Assembly: GCA_016223145.1 (NCBI GenBank)
Contig: JACRPN010000005.1
Span: forward strand, 102,511-166,510
DNA: 64,000 nucleotides
Direction of reading: 5' to 3'
DNA from: Armatimonadota bacterium
GTDB taxonomy: Bacteria; Armatimonadota; Fimbriimonadia; Fimbriimonadales; Fimbriimonadaceae
Part shown: one piece after another, positions 1 through 11,055 of the stretch
How positions within the stretch are numbered: the stretch's first letter is position 1
Layout: each line of letters opens with the position of its first letter
Program-made: the position numbers and the translations under genes
The notes under the pieces: generated by a model
What the model saw: only the letters and a program-made list of their open reading frames with translations
Told to the model about the DNA's origin: nothing
Database searches by the model: none

Positions 1-1
1 C

Positions 2-964
<963 letters not shown>

Positions 965-977
965 CCATCAAACAGAA

Positions 978-1019
978 ACGCCCTCCCTTTGCTTCAGCGA
1001 GGGAGGGCGTTCTTCTTTG
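978..1019 (+). terminator. Rho-independent terminator after the EF-G-like gene
   Basis: An 11-bp perfect stem (ACGCCCTCCCT at 978-988 with AGGGAGGGCGT at 1000-1010) and an 11-base loop are followed by TCTTCTTT. It begins about 14 bases after the EF-G-like stop codon. Confidence 0.85.
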
Positions 1020-1129
1020 AGGCCGGGGGTGGCACGGGCTACTCGTTTCCAACGTACTCATTAGCAACTCCCCGGGACCCCAGAAACCCAGTGCACGTGC
1101 AGCGCGTAGCTCGTGCCGGCGAAGGCCTC

Positions 1130-1357
1130 TCAGCCCTGTCGTCGACGCACAGTGGCCCTTAGGGTCGCAAGGAACCCAAGGAAGCATCCCACGGCAATGA
1201 CGATGCCCCAGCCACGATTCCAGAGGTTGTCTGCTCGGACCACGCTAAATCTGCCGATGTAGGTGTCAGGCTTCCAGGCCATGAGGATTCCGATGACGCA
1301 ACCCATGAGGGTCATGACGGCAAGATAGACGCCGTACCCAGGGGTTTCTTGATGCAC
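1130..1357 (-). CDS. Small two-helix membrane protein, function unknown
   Basis: A 75-residue reading frame starts at a GTG. It encodes two hydrophobic segments (about residues 11-28 and 50-65) separated by a polar stretch, and ends in a basic tail (RATVRRRQG), as in small inner-membrane proteins. It lies 9 bases downstream of the next minus-strand gene (1367-1750), so the two could be one transcript. No strong Shine-Dalgarno is visible before the GTG; an internal ATG at residue 15 is an alternative start. I do not recognise a family. Support comes from the hydrophobic pattern and the gene spacing only. Confidence 0.45.
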   Translation of the reverse strand: MHQETPGYGVYLAVMTLMGCVIGILMAWKPDTYIGRFSVVRADNLWNRGWGIVIAVGCFLGFLATLRATVRRRQG

Positions 1358-1366
1358 GGGAGATGC

Positions 1367-1750
1367 CTAAGCCACAGCCATCGCCGGCATCGGCGCTCGC
1401 CTCGAAACCTCGATCGAGGGCCCATCCGGATCCACCCATCGCAGCTTCATCCGCCAAGGGTCGACTTCTTCGAGCCTGAGAACCCAAGGCTGATCGTCCT
1501 TGGCTTCCAGAACGATATAGGAGTGCCCTTCGATGGCCACGATCGTGTAGCGCCCTTCGAGGTTCATGCCCGAGTCCATGAAGCGGAAGTGAAAGCCACC
1601 GTCGGAGTCAAAGCGCATTTCGGAGTGCGACTGCTCGGGCAGCACGCCCCACTTCCCGGTCAGTGCACGGCGCAACGGCGCATAGGTCCTGTTCCATAGA
1701 GTCTTGTATCGATCGCGCTCATTCAAGATGACGGACATCAATTCGTTCAT
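1367..1750 (-). CDS. Hypothetical small beta-rich protein with a G-x-W motif
   Basis: 127 residues. I chose the ATG at 1750 because GGAGAAG lies about 5 bases before it; the frame is open much further upstream, but that part has no protein-like composition. After a helical start comes LTGKWGVL, then alternating short strands (FHFRFMDSG, LEGRYTIVAIEG, YIVLEAKDD, WRMKLRWVDPDG). A G-x-W near the start followed by beta strands is the pattern of small lipocalin-like or lipoprotein domains. Similar layouts occur here at 9107-9529, 18698-19210 and 24913-25293. No signal peptide is evident. Function unknown. Confidence 0.6.
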   Translation of the reverse strand: MNELMSVILNERDRYKTLWNRTYAPLRRALTGKWGVLPEQSHSEMRFDSDGGFHFRFMDSGMNLEGRYTIVAIEGHSYIVLEAKDDQPWVLRLEEVDPWRMKLRWVDPDGPSIEVSRRAPMPAMAVA

Positions 1751-2233
1751 GGCCTTCTCCAGTTTGTTCAATGGTTGAAACGCTTCTGCGATCCAAAAAC
1801 TCACAGGGGCGGGTCCTTGGTCCCAATCTTTGTTTCCGCTCCTAAGCAGGAACTCATGGCCTCCAAGGTCGAGTACGCGCTGGCCGTCCAGTCTGGCACG
1901 CCGCCTGGAACCAGACCTAAGAGAACTGCCGGCTTTCGCCAAGCCTTCTGGATCATCGGGCTTTCTGGCACGGGTCTTGAATCCCCTCATTTCCGTACCA
2001 GTTCCCTCCCCAAAAAGACAGAACGACACTTTCATGGATCCTGTCCATGAATTTAGGCTCCGAAGGCAACTTCGGGGCCACTTTTTTTGCCTTGTCCTTC
2101 TGAAGAGGCGTCGGAATCTGAAGGCGCTCAGCAGGCCAAGAATCCTGACATAAACTTCCACTATAGCCCCGGGCAAGTATCTCTTCTTTATTGAAAGGTA
2201 TCTTCTACCCGTGAATCAAGGAGGCGGCGTGCT
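1751..2233. other. Gene-poor stretch upstream of pntAA
   Basis: Overlapping open frames exist on both strands, but none has convincing protein composition or a ribosome binding site. The only signals I can point to are the Shine-Dalgarno of the minus-strand gene at its left edge and the AAGGAGG of pntAA at 2218-2224 at its right edge. TTGAAA at 2191-2196 could be a -35 element, but no matching -10 is clear. Confidence 0.5.
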
Positions 2234-3370
2234 TTGATAGTAGGCGTGCCGATGGAGCTTTCAGCCGAAGAAGCCCGAGTCGCTCTGACTCCGGACAGCT
2301 GCAAGGCTCTCATCGATAAAGGCTTTAAGATCATCGTTCAATCTGGCGCCGGCGTAAGGGCCGGTTTCTTCGATCCCCTTTACGAAAGTGTAGGCGCCCA
2401 AGTCGTTCCCGACGCGAAGTCCGTTTTCGACGGCGCGGATCTGGTAGCGAAGGTTCTCCCACCCACCCCGGCTGAGGTCAAGGGACTGAAGCCCGGCTCG
2501 ATGGTGCTGAGCTTTCTCTACGCGGGTTCAAACAAAGAAACGGTCCAAGCGTTGGCATCTGGGAAGGTCACCTGCTTCGCCATGGAGCTCATTCCTCGCA
2601 TCACGCGCGCCCAAAGCATGGACGCGCTGAGTTCGATGAGCACCATCGCGGGCTACAAGGCGGTTCTCAAGGCCGCCGATGCCTTGCCCAAGTTCTTCCC
2701 CATGTTTATGACGGCGGCGGGCACCCTTCCCCCGGCCAAAGCCATCGTGCTTGGCGCGGGCGTTGCGGGCCTTCAGGCCATCGCTACCTGCAAGCGCCTG
2801 GGCGCCATCGTCGAAGCGTTCGACGTGCGACCGGCGGTCAAGGAGCAGGTCGAGAGTCTTGGCGCCCGCTTCGTTTCGATGCCTGAAGTCACGGCGGAGG
2901 GCGAGGGCGGTTACGCCAAGGAACTAAGCCAGGACCAACATGCCAAGGAACTCGAGGTCATTGGGCAGAGGCTCGCCAAAAACGACATCTGCATCACGAC
3001 AGCCCTGATCCCAGGGCGGGCGGCCCCGGTGCTCATCACAAAGGACATGCTCAAGAACATGGCTCACGGGTCGGTCATCGTGGACCTTGCCGCGGTCGCA
3101 GGTGGCAACTGCGAGGCAACGGTTCCCGGCAAGACGGTGGTCGTGGACGGTGTGACCATCATGGGCCCGCTGGACCTGCTCTCGGAGATGGCGCCGGACG
3201 CCAGCAAGATGTACGGACGCAACATCCTCGAGTTTCTGGTCAATCTGGCCCCAGGAGGCGAGCTGAATCTGAACATGGAAGACGAAATCATTAGCGGCAC
3301 GATCGCCATCCACGATGGAGCGATCACGCACGAATCCGTCAAGAAGGCGGTCGGGGAGGTGGCGGCATGA
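2234..3370 (+). CDS. pntAA: NAD(P) transhydrogenase subunit alpha part 1 (PntAA)
   Basis: 378 residues form the soluble NAD(H)-binding domain I of proton-translocating transhydrogenase, which couples hydride transfer from NADH to NADP+ to proton re-entry. It has the family N-terminus (VGVPMELSAEEARVALTP), the RITRAQSMDALSSMSTIAG region (122-140) and a Rossmann motif GAGVAG at 174-179, with an acidic residue at strand end (FDVRP, 196-200). The TTG start at 2234 is chosen because AAGGAGG sits 9 bases upstream. Its stop overlaps the next start as ATGA. The alpha subunit is split in two genes (pntAA/pntAB), as in Rhodospirillum and many other bacteria, unlike the fused E. coli form. Confidence 0.95.
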   Translation: MIVGVPMELSAEEARVALTPDSCKALIDKGFKIIVQSGAGVRAGFFDPLYESVGAQVVPDAKSVFDGADLVAKVLPPTPAEVKGLKPGSMVLSFLYAGSNKETVQALASGKVTCFAMELIPRITRAQSMDALSSMSTIAGYKAVLKAADALPKFFPMFMTAAGTLPPAKAIVLGAGVAGLQAIATCKRLGAIVEAFDVRPAVKEQVESLGARFVSMPEVTAEGEGGYAKELSQDQHAKELEVIGQRLAKNDICITTALIPGRAAPVLITKDMLKNMAHGSVIVDLAAVAGGNCEATVPGKTVVVDGVTIMGPLDLLSEMAPDASKMYGRNILEFLVNLAPGGELNLNMEDEIISGTIAIHDGAITHESVKKAVGEVAA

Positions 3371-3701
3371 GCGCCTCCCTGCTCGCTTCCGTCAGCGAGG
3401 GCGCCGGTGTCTGGCCGCTGATCGCGGTGGTCACGGTCTTCATCCTCGCGATCTTCGTCGGCCTAGAGGTCATCTCCAAGGTGCCCCAGGTACTCCACAC
3501 GCCGCTGATGTCCGCGACGAACGCCATCCACGGGGTCATCCTCGTTGGCGCGCTTCTCATCCTGGCAAAGGCGGAATCCACGCTGATGCTTGTCATCGGC
3601 ACGGTCGCCGTGTTCTTCGGAACCATGAACGTCGTTGGAGGCTACGTGGTCACCGACCGCATGCTTGAGATGTTCAAGCCGCGCAAGAAGGAAGGTGGGA
3701 A

Positions 3702-3705
<4 letters not shown>
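3367..3705 (+). CDS. pntAB: NAD(P) transhydrogenase subunit alpha part 2 (PntAB)
   Basis: 112 residues, with three hydrophobic segments (about 17-35, 48-65 and 73-95), matching the small membrane subunit that carries part of the proton channel of transhydrogenase. It overlaps pntAA by four bases (ATGA) and pntB by four bases (ATGA), so the three genes are a tightly coupled operon. The middle segment (VLHTPLMSATNAIHGVIL) is the typical PntAB signature around the conserved SATNAIHG. Confidence 0.93.
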
Positions 3706-5108
<1,403 letters not shown>

Positions 5109-5129
5109 GGCCAACAGGCGTGGAAGCCA

Positions 5130-5169
5130 AATAGGACCTATACGACTTTTACGTCTTATAGGTCCTATT
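5130..5169. terminator. Inverted repeat between convergent pntB and hspR
   Basis: A 13-bp perfect inverted repeat (AATAGGACCTATA at 5130-5142, TATAGGTCCTATT at 5157-5169) with a 14-base loop lies between two converging genes. It is AT-rich at both ends, so it could terminate transcription from either side. Confidence 0.7.
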
Positions 5170-5185
5170 CTTCTGGAAGAGAAGA

Positions 5186-5587
5186 CTACAGTTCGATCTT
5201 CCTTATCCGAATTTGCGGGACCGGCAAGATCGTCCCGTCCTTCTTCAGCGGCGTATTCGACTTCCCCACCATTTCCTGCAGGAACCGCTCGGTTTCCCGG
5301 ACGTAGTCCTGCACCTGCTTCTCGAAGTCCGCTCGCTGGTCCTCGATCTGGTCCAACAGCTTGATGATGATCTCGACCCCGGCCAGATTCACGCCCATGC
5401 CCTGAGTCAGCCTTTGAATACGCCGGACGCGCTCGATGTCGCCCTCGCTATAGAGCCGATTTTTGGCAGCCACACGCGAGGGCACCACCAGTCCGAGCCG
5501 CTCATACTGCCTCAAGGTCTGGGGGTGGACGCCGCAGAGCTGGGCCGCGACACCAATCATGTAAACGGGATGGTCCTGCGCTCTCAT
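5186..5587 (-). CDS. hspR: MerR-family heat-shock repressor HspR
   Basis: 133 residues: an N-terminal MerR-type winged helix ([49 protein letters not shown]) followed by a coiled-coil region (about 75-110). [12 protein letters not shown] is typical of HspR. The start overlaps the stop of the dnaJ-type gene by four bases, so both are one operon; this linkage (dnaJ/cbpA-hspR) is the classical one in Actinobacteria and Deinococcus. HspR represses chaperone genes by binding HAIR sites with DnaK as co-repressor; candidate HAIR sites lie before the partner gene at 6580-6623. Autoregulation is inferred. Confidence 0.9.
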   Translation of the reverse strand: MRAQDHPVYMIGVAAQLCGVHPQTLRQYERLGLVVPSRVAAKNRLYSEGDIERVRRIQRLTQGMGVNLAGVEIIIKLLDQIEDQRADFEKQVQDYVRETERFLQEMVGKSNTPLKKDGTILPVPQIRIRKIEL

Positions 5588-6579
5588 CGCTCTGCCTTTG
5601 CCTCCGTGAGCCTGGCGATCTGCTCAAGCAGCCGCTTCTCTTCGGCACCAAGCGACTTGGGCACCGTGATCTTCACCCGAGCCATCAGGTCGCTTCGGCC
5701 TCCAGCCATTCGCGCGATTCCCTGGCCCGCCAAGCGAAAGCTCTGGCCCGACTGAGTGCCCGCCGGGATCCTCATTTTGAGCGGCTTTCGGAGCGTGGGA
5801 ACCTTGATCTCTCCGCCAAGCGCAGCTACGGGATAGGGCACATTGACGTCGACCTCCAAGTGGTCGCCGACGACCTGAAACTCGGGGTGCTTGGCCCATT
5901 GAATGACAACGTAAAGATCGCCGGCCCGCCCGCGCAGACCGCTCGAGCCCATGCCCGCAATCCTTAGCTTCTTGCCCTCCTGAATGCCCGCGGGCACCGT
6001 GACAACCACTTCGCGCTGCTTCGGAAGCGTGGTCACACGGCCATCCGGAGTCTGGACCGCGTCCATCGTCTGGTAGACCAGCTTCCGCTTCGTGCCCGAA
6101 TCGATTTCCTCGAGGCTGACCTCTATGGTCTTCTCAAGATCGCGGGGCTGAGCGGTCTTCATCTCCTCGCGGTGACGCGCCGCCGCCTGAGGGTCCTCGA
6201 CCCCATAAGTGTAGGTCCTGGCCCCTCGAGCGCCACCCATCCCACCAAAGATCTGTTGGAAGATGGACTCGAAGTCGCCCCCTCCGCCGCCGACGAACTC
6301 GAAGTCTTGGAACCCTCCGGCGGTCCCGGCGCCTGGAATGCCGCCGAACTTCTGCGCGGTCTCCCAGTGATCGCCATACTGGTCGTAAAGCTTGCGCTTG
6401 TCCGCGTCGCCCACTACGTCGTAGGCCTCTTGCACCTCCTTGAACCGGTTTTCTGCGGCCTTGTCGTTGGGGTTCACGTCCGGGTGGTACTTGCGAGCGA
6501 GCTTGCGATAGGCGCTCTTGATGGTCTTTTCGTCCGCCTTTCGGTCCACCCCGAGCACGTGATAATAGTCCTTGGCCAT
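5584..6579 (-). CDS. cbpA: DnaJ-family co-chaperone, CbpA type
   Basis: 331 residues. The J domain is at 1-70 with the HPD tripeptide at 32-34. A Gly/Phe-rich linker follows ([20 protein letters not shown], about 78-110), then two C-terminal substrate-binding domains (about 145-320). The cysteine-rich zinc finger of true DnaJ is absent, so this is the CbpA-like class. It stimulates DnaK ATPase and delivers substrates. It is the first gene of an operon with hspR (4-base overlap). Two 21-bp HAIR-like sequences cover the region right before its ATG, so it is probably heat-inducible by release of HspR. Confidence 0.92.
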   Translation of the reverse strand: MAKDYYHVLGVDRKADEKTIKSAYRKLARKYHPDVNPNDKAAENRFKEVQEAYDVVGDADKRKLYDQYGDHWETAQKFGGIPGAGTAGGFQDFEFVGGGGGDFESIFQQIFGGMGGARGARTYTYGVEDPQAAARHREEMKTAQPRDLEKTIEVSLEEIDSGTKRKLVYQTMDAVQTPDGRVTTLPKQREVVVTVPAGIQEGKKLRIAGMGSSGLRGRAGDLYVVIQWAKHPEFQVVGDHLEVDVNVPYPVAALGGEIKVPTLRKPLKMRIPAGTQSGQSFRLAGQGIARMAGGRSDLMARVKITVPKSLGAEEKRLLEQIARLTEAKAER

Positions 6580-6623
6580 CTTAAGTCCCTAACGCTAAAG
6601 TACCTAACTCTATAACGCTCAAG
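6580..6623 (-). promoter_or_regulatory. Tandem HAIR-like HspR operator
   Basis: Read on the minus strand, two 21-bp units are separated by 2 bases. The distal one (6603-6623) is CTTGAGC-N7-AGTTAGG and the proximal one (6580-6600) is CTTTAGC-N7-ACTTAAG. The published HAIR consensus is CTTGAGT-N7-ACTCAAG. The proximal unit matches 5 of 7 in the left arm and 6 of 7 in the right; the distal matches 6 of 7 in the left arm. The proximal unit abuts the cbpA start codon, so a bound repressor would cover the translation start region. Confidence 0.65.
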
Positions 6624-6726
6624 TAGGCCCTTTGGTTTCGGGGCCCCAAGACATCCTGGGCCGGGCAATGCCGAGACTCAAGCGCACACGGTCAAGAACA
6701 GGTACTGGAATACCGAAAATCCTGGT

Positions 6727-7587
6727 GTGGAATTGGATGTCATTGCGCTTAAGATCGCGAGAAACGAGAACCTGCCCGCCCTAAAAACCATCTTGACGCA
6801 GGTGCTTGCCCTAACCGACAACCCGGACGCCTCGTGGCGCGACCTCGAAAAGCTGATCCAACAGGACCCCGCTATCTCGGCCAAACTCCTGAGAGCCGCC
6901 AATTCACCCTATTACGGTGGCCACAGCGTCGCGTCGGTGGCCCGAGCCGTGACCGTGCTTGGGTTCGACGTGGTCCGCAACCTCATCATTGCCCTTTCCT
7001 ACCAGCAGATGGTGGGAACATCCAGCCGATCGGCGTCTTTCGACAAGATGGCCTATTGGCGCCACTGCGTGGCGACGGCGACGGCAGCCAGGATCGTCGG
7101 CAAGCTGAAGATGCCCTCCAATGCCGAGGAGCTTTACGGCTGGGGCCTCATGCACGATATCGGTCTGCTCGTCCTTGAAAGGCATGCGCTCGTCGAGCTT
7201 GAATCGGCCTGCAAGGCAGCCAAGGCCAACGCATCCTCGATCGATGTGGAACTCAAGGCGGTTCTCGGCTATGACCATTCCAGCGTGGGTGCGATGTTGG
7301 CCGAAAAGTGGAATCTGCCGTCGGGGATGAGGTCGGCGATCGAGTTCCATCTCGAACCCGAGAGAGATACCAAGCACATGGAGACCACCATCGTTGTGTC
7401 TATCGCCGATCAGATCGCCCGGCGCATTGGCTACAACATGCTCGGGGTCAAGGAGGACATCGAGATTAGCACGCAGTATCTTGCGGCCCTCGACCTTGCC
7501 GAGGACCAGCTCGATGTGATCGAGCAGGTCGTGCTCTCAGAGGTTCAGAAAGCTGAGGCGGGTTTCGAGCAACGAGCGGCTGCATGA
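6727..7587 (+). CDS. HDOD domain protein
   Basis: About 286 residues. The HDOD fold spans roughly residues 15-210, with LIQQDPAISAKLLRAANSPY and ARAVTVLGFDVVRNLI, the normal family signatures. Helices around WGLMHDIGLLVLERH, LGYDHSSVGAMLAEKWNLP and IVVSIADQIARRIGYN correspond to the degenerate HD region. HDOD proteins are non-catalytic signalling modules, often in motility, DNA repair or stress control; no partner domain is fused here, so the role cannot be narrowed. The start is GTG at 6727 without a clear Shine-Dalgarno. It begins just upstream of tnaA on the same strand (23-base gap). Confidence 0.85.
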   Translation: MELDVIALKIARNENLPALKTILTQVLALTDNPDASWRDLEKLIQQDPAISAKLLRAANSPYYGGHSVASVARAVTVLGFDVVRNLIIALSYQQMVGTSSRSASFDKMAYWRHCVATATAARIVGKLKMPSNAEELYGWGLMHDIGLLVLERHALVELESACKAAKANASSIDVELKAVLGYDHSSVGAMLAEKWNLPSGMRSAIEFHLEPERDTKHMETTIVVSIADQIARRIGYNMLGVKEDIEISTQYLAALDLAEDQLDVIEQVVLSEVQKAEAGFEQRAAA

Positions 7588-7610
7588 ACCGAGTACGCTG
7601 ACGAGCGGCC

Positions 7611-9059
7611 ATGCACGAGATCATTGAGCCGTTTCGCATCAAGGTCGTCGAGCCCATCCGTTTCACGCGGCGGGAAGAGCGCGAGGAGATCCTTCGAAGC
7701 GCCCGCTTCAACCCGTTTCTGATCGACGCGGAGGACGTGCTGATCGACCTCCTTACGGACAGCGGCACGAGCGCGATGAGCAGCCAGCAATGGGCGGCGA
7801 TTATGGTCGGCGATGAGAGCTACGCGGGTTCAAAGAGCTTCCTCAGGTTTCGCGACAAGGTTCAAGAGATCTTTGGGTTCAAGCACGTCATCCCGGTCCA
7901 CCAGGGCAGGGCGGCCGAAAAGATCCTGATGAACCTGGTCGGGGGCAAGGGCAATCGCATCCCAAGCAACAACCACTTTGACACGACGCGCGCCAACGTC
8001 GAGTATTCAGGGGCCGAAGCCGTGGACTTGGTCACAGACGAGGCAAAGGACATCGACTCGCAATACCCCTTCAAGGGAAACCTCGATCCCGGAAAGCTGA
8101 AGGCGTTTCTTGAGTCCAATAGCGGCCATGTCCCCCTGGGGATGCTGACCGTGACCAACAACACGGGCGGCGGCCAGCCCGTGTCAATGGCCAACATTCG
8201 AGAGGTCTCGGCGCTCTACAGAAAACACGGCGTCCCCTTCTTCATCGATGCCTGCCGGTTCGCGGAGAACGCTTGGTTCATCAAAAAGCGCGAACCCGGA
8301 TACGAGAACAAGTCGGCCCGTGAGATCGCCCAGGAGATGTTCTCCTATGCCGATGGCGCGACGATGAGCCTCAAGAAGGATGGGTTCGGCAACATCGGCG
8401 GCTTCCTGGCCCTCAACGACGACACGCTCGCCGACGAGGCGCGCAACCTGCTCATCCTTGTCGAGGGCTTTCCCACCTACGGAGGAATGGCGGGGCGCGA
8501 CATGGAGGCGCTCGCCGTGGGACTCGACGAGACCCTCGAAGAGCGGTATCTGGAGTACCGCGTCCGGACCGTTCAGTATATGGCCGACCACCTCCTGGAA
8601 AACGGCATCAGCGTCATCCAGCCGCCTGGGGGCCACGCGGTCTATGTGGATGCCAAGCGCTTTTATCCTCAGATTCCGGCCGAGCACTTCCCCGCCTGGG
8701 CCTTCACCTGCCAGCTCTACTTGACGGGAGGAGTGCGCGCGGTCGAGATCGGCTCAGTCATGTTTGGCCGACACCTACCAGAAGGGACTCCCCTTCCTTG
8801 CATGGCCTCTGGGATGGATGAGGGAGGGGCAGACGGAGAGAGATCGGGGATCGCTCCGCCCGGCGGCCTGGAAGTCCCTGCCGAAAAGGAGCTGGTGCGA
8901 CTTGCGCTGCCGCGGCGTGTCTACACGCAAGCCCACGTGAATTACGTCTGCGAGGTCATCGCCGAAATGCACCGGAACCGGGACACGGTTAAGGGCTACC
9001 GCTTCCTGAAGCAAGCGCCATTTCTCCGGCACTTCACGGCTGAGATGGCACCGCTCTAG
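7611..9059 (+). CDS. tnaA: Tryptophanase (L-tryptophan indole-lyase)
   Basis: 482 residues of the PLP-dependent beta-eliminating lyase family. EPFRIKVVEP at the N-terminus, LTDSGTSAMS (48-57) and the PLP lysine in SLKKDG (Lys256) are all present. Two specificity positions favour tryptophanase over tyrosine phenol-lyase: VRAVEIGS (375-382) has Ile where TPL has its substrate-binding Arg, and the C-terminus has RHFTA (473-477) where TPL has RFFTA. NIGGFL after the lysine is more TPL-like, so assay would be needed. A Gly-rich segment of about 26 residues (398-424) is extra relative to E. coli TnaA. No tnaC leader or tnaB permease is nearby. trpE lies 490 bases downstream. Confidence 0.85.
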   Translation: MHEIIEPFRIKVVEPIRFTRREEREEILRSARFNPFLIDAEDVLIDLLTDSGTSAMSSQQWAAIMVGDESYAGSKSFLRFRDKVQEIFGFKHVIPVHQGRAAEKILMNLVGGKGNRIPSNNHFDTTRANVEYSGAEAVDLVTDEAKDIDSQYPFKGNLDPGKLKAFLESNSGHVPLGMLTVTNNTGGGQPVSMANIREVSALYRKHGVPFFIDACRFAENAWFIKKREPGYENKSAREIAQEMFSYADGATMSLKKDGFGNIGGFLALNDDTLADEARNLLILVEGFPTYGGMAGRDMEALAVGLDETLEERYLEYRVRTVQYMADHLLENGISVIQPPGGHAVYVDAKRFYPQIPAEHFPAWAFTCQLYLTGGVRAVEIGSVMFGRHLPEGTPLPCMASGMDEGGADGERSGIAPPGGLEVPAEKELVRLALPRRVYTQAHVNYVCEVIAEMHRNRDTVKGYRFLKQAPFLRHFTAEMAPL

Positions 9060-9093
9060 TCCCGGTATCCAGATGGGCAGCACCTAAGCTGGC

Positions 9094-9099
9094 TATACT
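9094..9099 (+). promoter_or_regulatory. -10 hexamer for leaderless lipoprotein gene
   Basis: TATACT ends 7 bases before the ATG at 9107. Transcription would start at or within a base or two of the start codon. The spacer GGAGCCT also contains GGAG, so a leadered alternative is possible. Confidence 0.5.
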
Positions 9100-9106
9100 G
9101 GAGCCT

Positions 9107-9529
9107 ATGAAGCTTCAATGGCTGTTGGCGATCGTCTTGGCTCTGGCCGTCTCGGTGGGCTGCAAGGGCAAACCTTCTTTGGTGGGAGACTGGACGGGGA
9201 GCATCACCGTTCAAACGATGCAAGTCGGAATGGACTTCCATTTCGACAAAGACGGAACCGTCAAGCTCACCCAGGACGTGATGGGCAGAAAGTCCGCGCA
9301 GATGGGCAACTACAAGGAGTCGGAGAAGTCCTTCACCTTCACGGCGACCTCCATGGAGGCCCCTGATCTGCCCAAGGCGATGGTGGACAAGGTCAACGAA
9401 GGCCTCAAGAAAGACCCGAAGACGGTCACGTTCGACATCGTCTGGAAGGACGAGAACAGCGTCGAGATCAGCCAGCGTGAGGCCACACCGCCACTGGACC
9501 AGAAGATCGCCCTCAAGAGAAAGAGCTGA
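9107..9529 (+). CDS. Small lipoprotein with G-x-W motif
   Basis: 140 residues. A lipoprotein signal peptide is clear: a basic start (MKLQW), a hydrophobic core and lipobox SVGC with the acylated Cys at 19. The mature part begins with LVGDWTGSI and continues as alternating strands (VGMDFHFDKDGTVKLTQ, MGNYKESEKSFTFTA, VTFDIVWKDENSVEIS), the pattern of small lipocalin-like beta barrels. It resembles the protein at 24913-25293 in layout and length. Function unknown; expected in the envelope. It sits between tnaA and trpE on the same strand but has its own -10 element. Confidence 0.8.
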   Translation: MKLQWLLAIVLALAVSVGCKGKPSLVGDWTGSITVQTMQVGMDFHFDKDGTVKLTQDVMGRKSAQMGNYKESEKSFTFTATSMEAPDLPKAMVDKVNEGLKKDPKTVTFDIVWKDENSVEISQREATPPLDQKIALKRKS

Positions 9530-9550
9530 GAGCGACGCCGGATTCTGACC

Positions 9551-11035
9551 ATGCAGCAGCCTTCGAAAGAGGACTTCTTAAGGGCGACGTCTGGTGGCAT
9601 GCGGATGCCGGTTTGGCGTGACGTCCTTGCGGACGTCGAAACCCCGCTCAGCGCCTATTGGAAGCTGGCCAGCGACGAGACATACAGCTTTCTGCTCGAA
9701 TCGGTGACGGGCGGCGAGAACCTGGCCCGCTACAGCATCCTTGGCGCACGGCCACGGGTCGTCCTGCGAACCAAGGACCGCAAATACAGGCGTATCTCGC
9801 GCTCCGAAGAACAGCACGGCGATCTACCAGAGGGCAAAGATCCTCTTTCCTTGCTCGAACAAGAGCTTTGCCCGGGCACTTCAGACGGCGCCGGTGTGGT
9901 GTCGGTCCCCGGCATGCCCAAGTTTGTCGGCGGCGCCGTGGGGCTCATCGGCTACGACCTGGTCCGCTTCCTGGAGCGTCTGCCTGATCTGCAGACCGAC
10001 GACCTGAACCTGGATGACATGGCGATGATGCTAACCGAGTCCATCGTCGTCTTCGACCACGCCAAGAACGTTATCCGGGTGATCGTGCTCGCCGAAGGGA
10101 CGGCAGAAGGCTACGAGGCGGCCTGCGCCGAGATCGAGAGGGTCCTGGCTCGGCTCAGGCGGCCCATGCCCGACCTTCCCGGCAAGATCAGCGCTCAGCA
10201 CCCCCCAACAAGCAATCAGACCCGCGAGGAGTTCGAGGAGAAGGTCCGAACCGCGATAGGCTTCATGCAGCGCGGCGACGGGATCCAGGTCGTGCTCTCG
10301 CAACGCTTCCAGACCCCCTGCGCCAGCCATCCGGTTTCCGTGTATCGCGCGCTTCGCAGCCTCAACCCCTCGCCCTACATGTTCGTCTTGAGGATGGGTG
10401 ATTTCGATCTCGTGGGAGCTTCGCCCGAACTGCTGTTCGGGCTTTCAGGCGACACCGCGCGCGTGAGGCCGATTGCGGGCACCCGCTGGAGGGGAGCAAC
10501 GCCCGATGAAGACCTCGCTCTTGAGAAGGAGCTTTTGGCCGATGAAAAGGAGCGAGCAGAACATATCATGCTTGTCGACCTTTCGCGAAACGACCTCGGC
10601 AGGGTCTCCGAATTTGGCTCCGTTAGGGTCAACGACCTCATGGTGGTCGAGCGCTATAGCCACGTGATGCACATCGTCAGCGACGTGACGGGAACGCTCA
10701 CGAGGAACCGCAGCGCCTTCGATCTGATCCGGTCGGCGTTCCCCCACGGGACCGTTTCCGGTGCCCCTAAGGTGATGGCGATGCAGATCATCGAGGAACT
10801 CGAACCCACCCGTCGTGGGTGCTATGCGGGGGGCGTCGGCTACATCGGCGCGAACGGCGACATGGATATGGCGATCGCCATCAGGACGATCCTGATGAAG
10901 GGCGGCAACGCCTACGTGCAATCCGGAGCGGGTGTCGTATTCGATTCGGTGCCTGAACGCGAGTACGACGAAACGGTAAACAAAGCCAAAGCCGCCCTGA
11001 AGGCCCTCGAAATCGCGGGCAGCGGCGATGTGTGA
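9551..11035 (+). CDS. trpE: Anthranilate synthase component I
   Basis: 494 residues. The N-terminal domain carries LLES at 48-51, the feedback-inhibition element for tryptophan. The C-terminal chorismate-binding domain has IQVVLSQRF, PSPYMFVL, the GTRWRGATPDEDLALEKELL region, VDLSRNDLGRV, YSHVMHIVSDVTG, FPHGTVSGAPKVMAMQII and AGGVGYIGANGDMDMAI. It makes anthranilate from chorismate using ammonia supplied by TrpG. trpG and the other trp genes are not in the window. The following methyltransferase frame may overlap it by four bases. Finding a tryptophan-degrading enzyme just upstream is odd. Confidence 0.95.
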   Translation: MQQPSKEDFLRATSGGMRMPVWRDVLADVETPLSAYWKLASDETYSFLLESVTGGENLARYSILGARPRVVLRTKDRKYRRISRSEEQHGDLPEGKDPLSLLEQELCPGTSDGAGVVSVPGMPKFVGGAVGLIGYDLVRFLERLPDLQTDDLNLDDMAMMLTESIVVFDHAKNVIRVIVLAEGTAEGYEAACAEIERVLARLRRPMPDLPGKISAQHPPTSNQTREEFEEKVRTAIGFMQRGDGIQVVLSQRFQTPCASHPVSVYRALRSLNPSPYMFVLRMGDFDLVGASPELLFGLSGDTARVRPIAGTRWRGATPDEDLALEKELLADEKERAEHIMLVDLSRNDLGRVSEFGSVRVNDLMVVERYSHVMHIVSDVTGTLTRNRSAFDLIRSAFPHGTVSGAPKVMAMQIIEELEPTRRGCYAGGVGYIGANGDMDMAIAIRTILMKGGNAYVQSGAGVVFDSVPEREYDETVNKAKAALKALEIAGSGDV

Positions 11036-11055
11036 GGGAGGGAGCCACAGGCATC

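Noticed and set aside
1751-2176. N-terminal extension of the minus-strand hypothetical gene
   Set aside because: The Shine-Dalgarno before the ATG at 1750 and the loss of protein character upstream favour the short form.
9530-9550. trp attenuator or T-box before trpE
   Set aside because: Only 21 bases separate the lipoprotein stop from trpE, with no leader peptide or T-box sequence.
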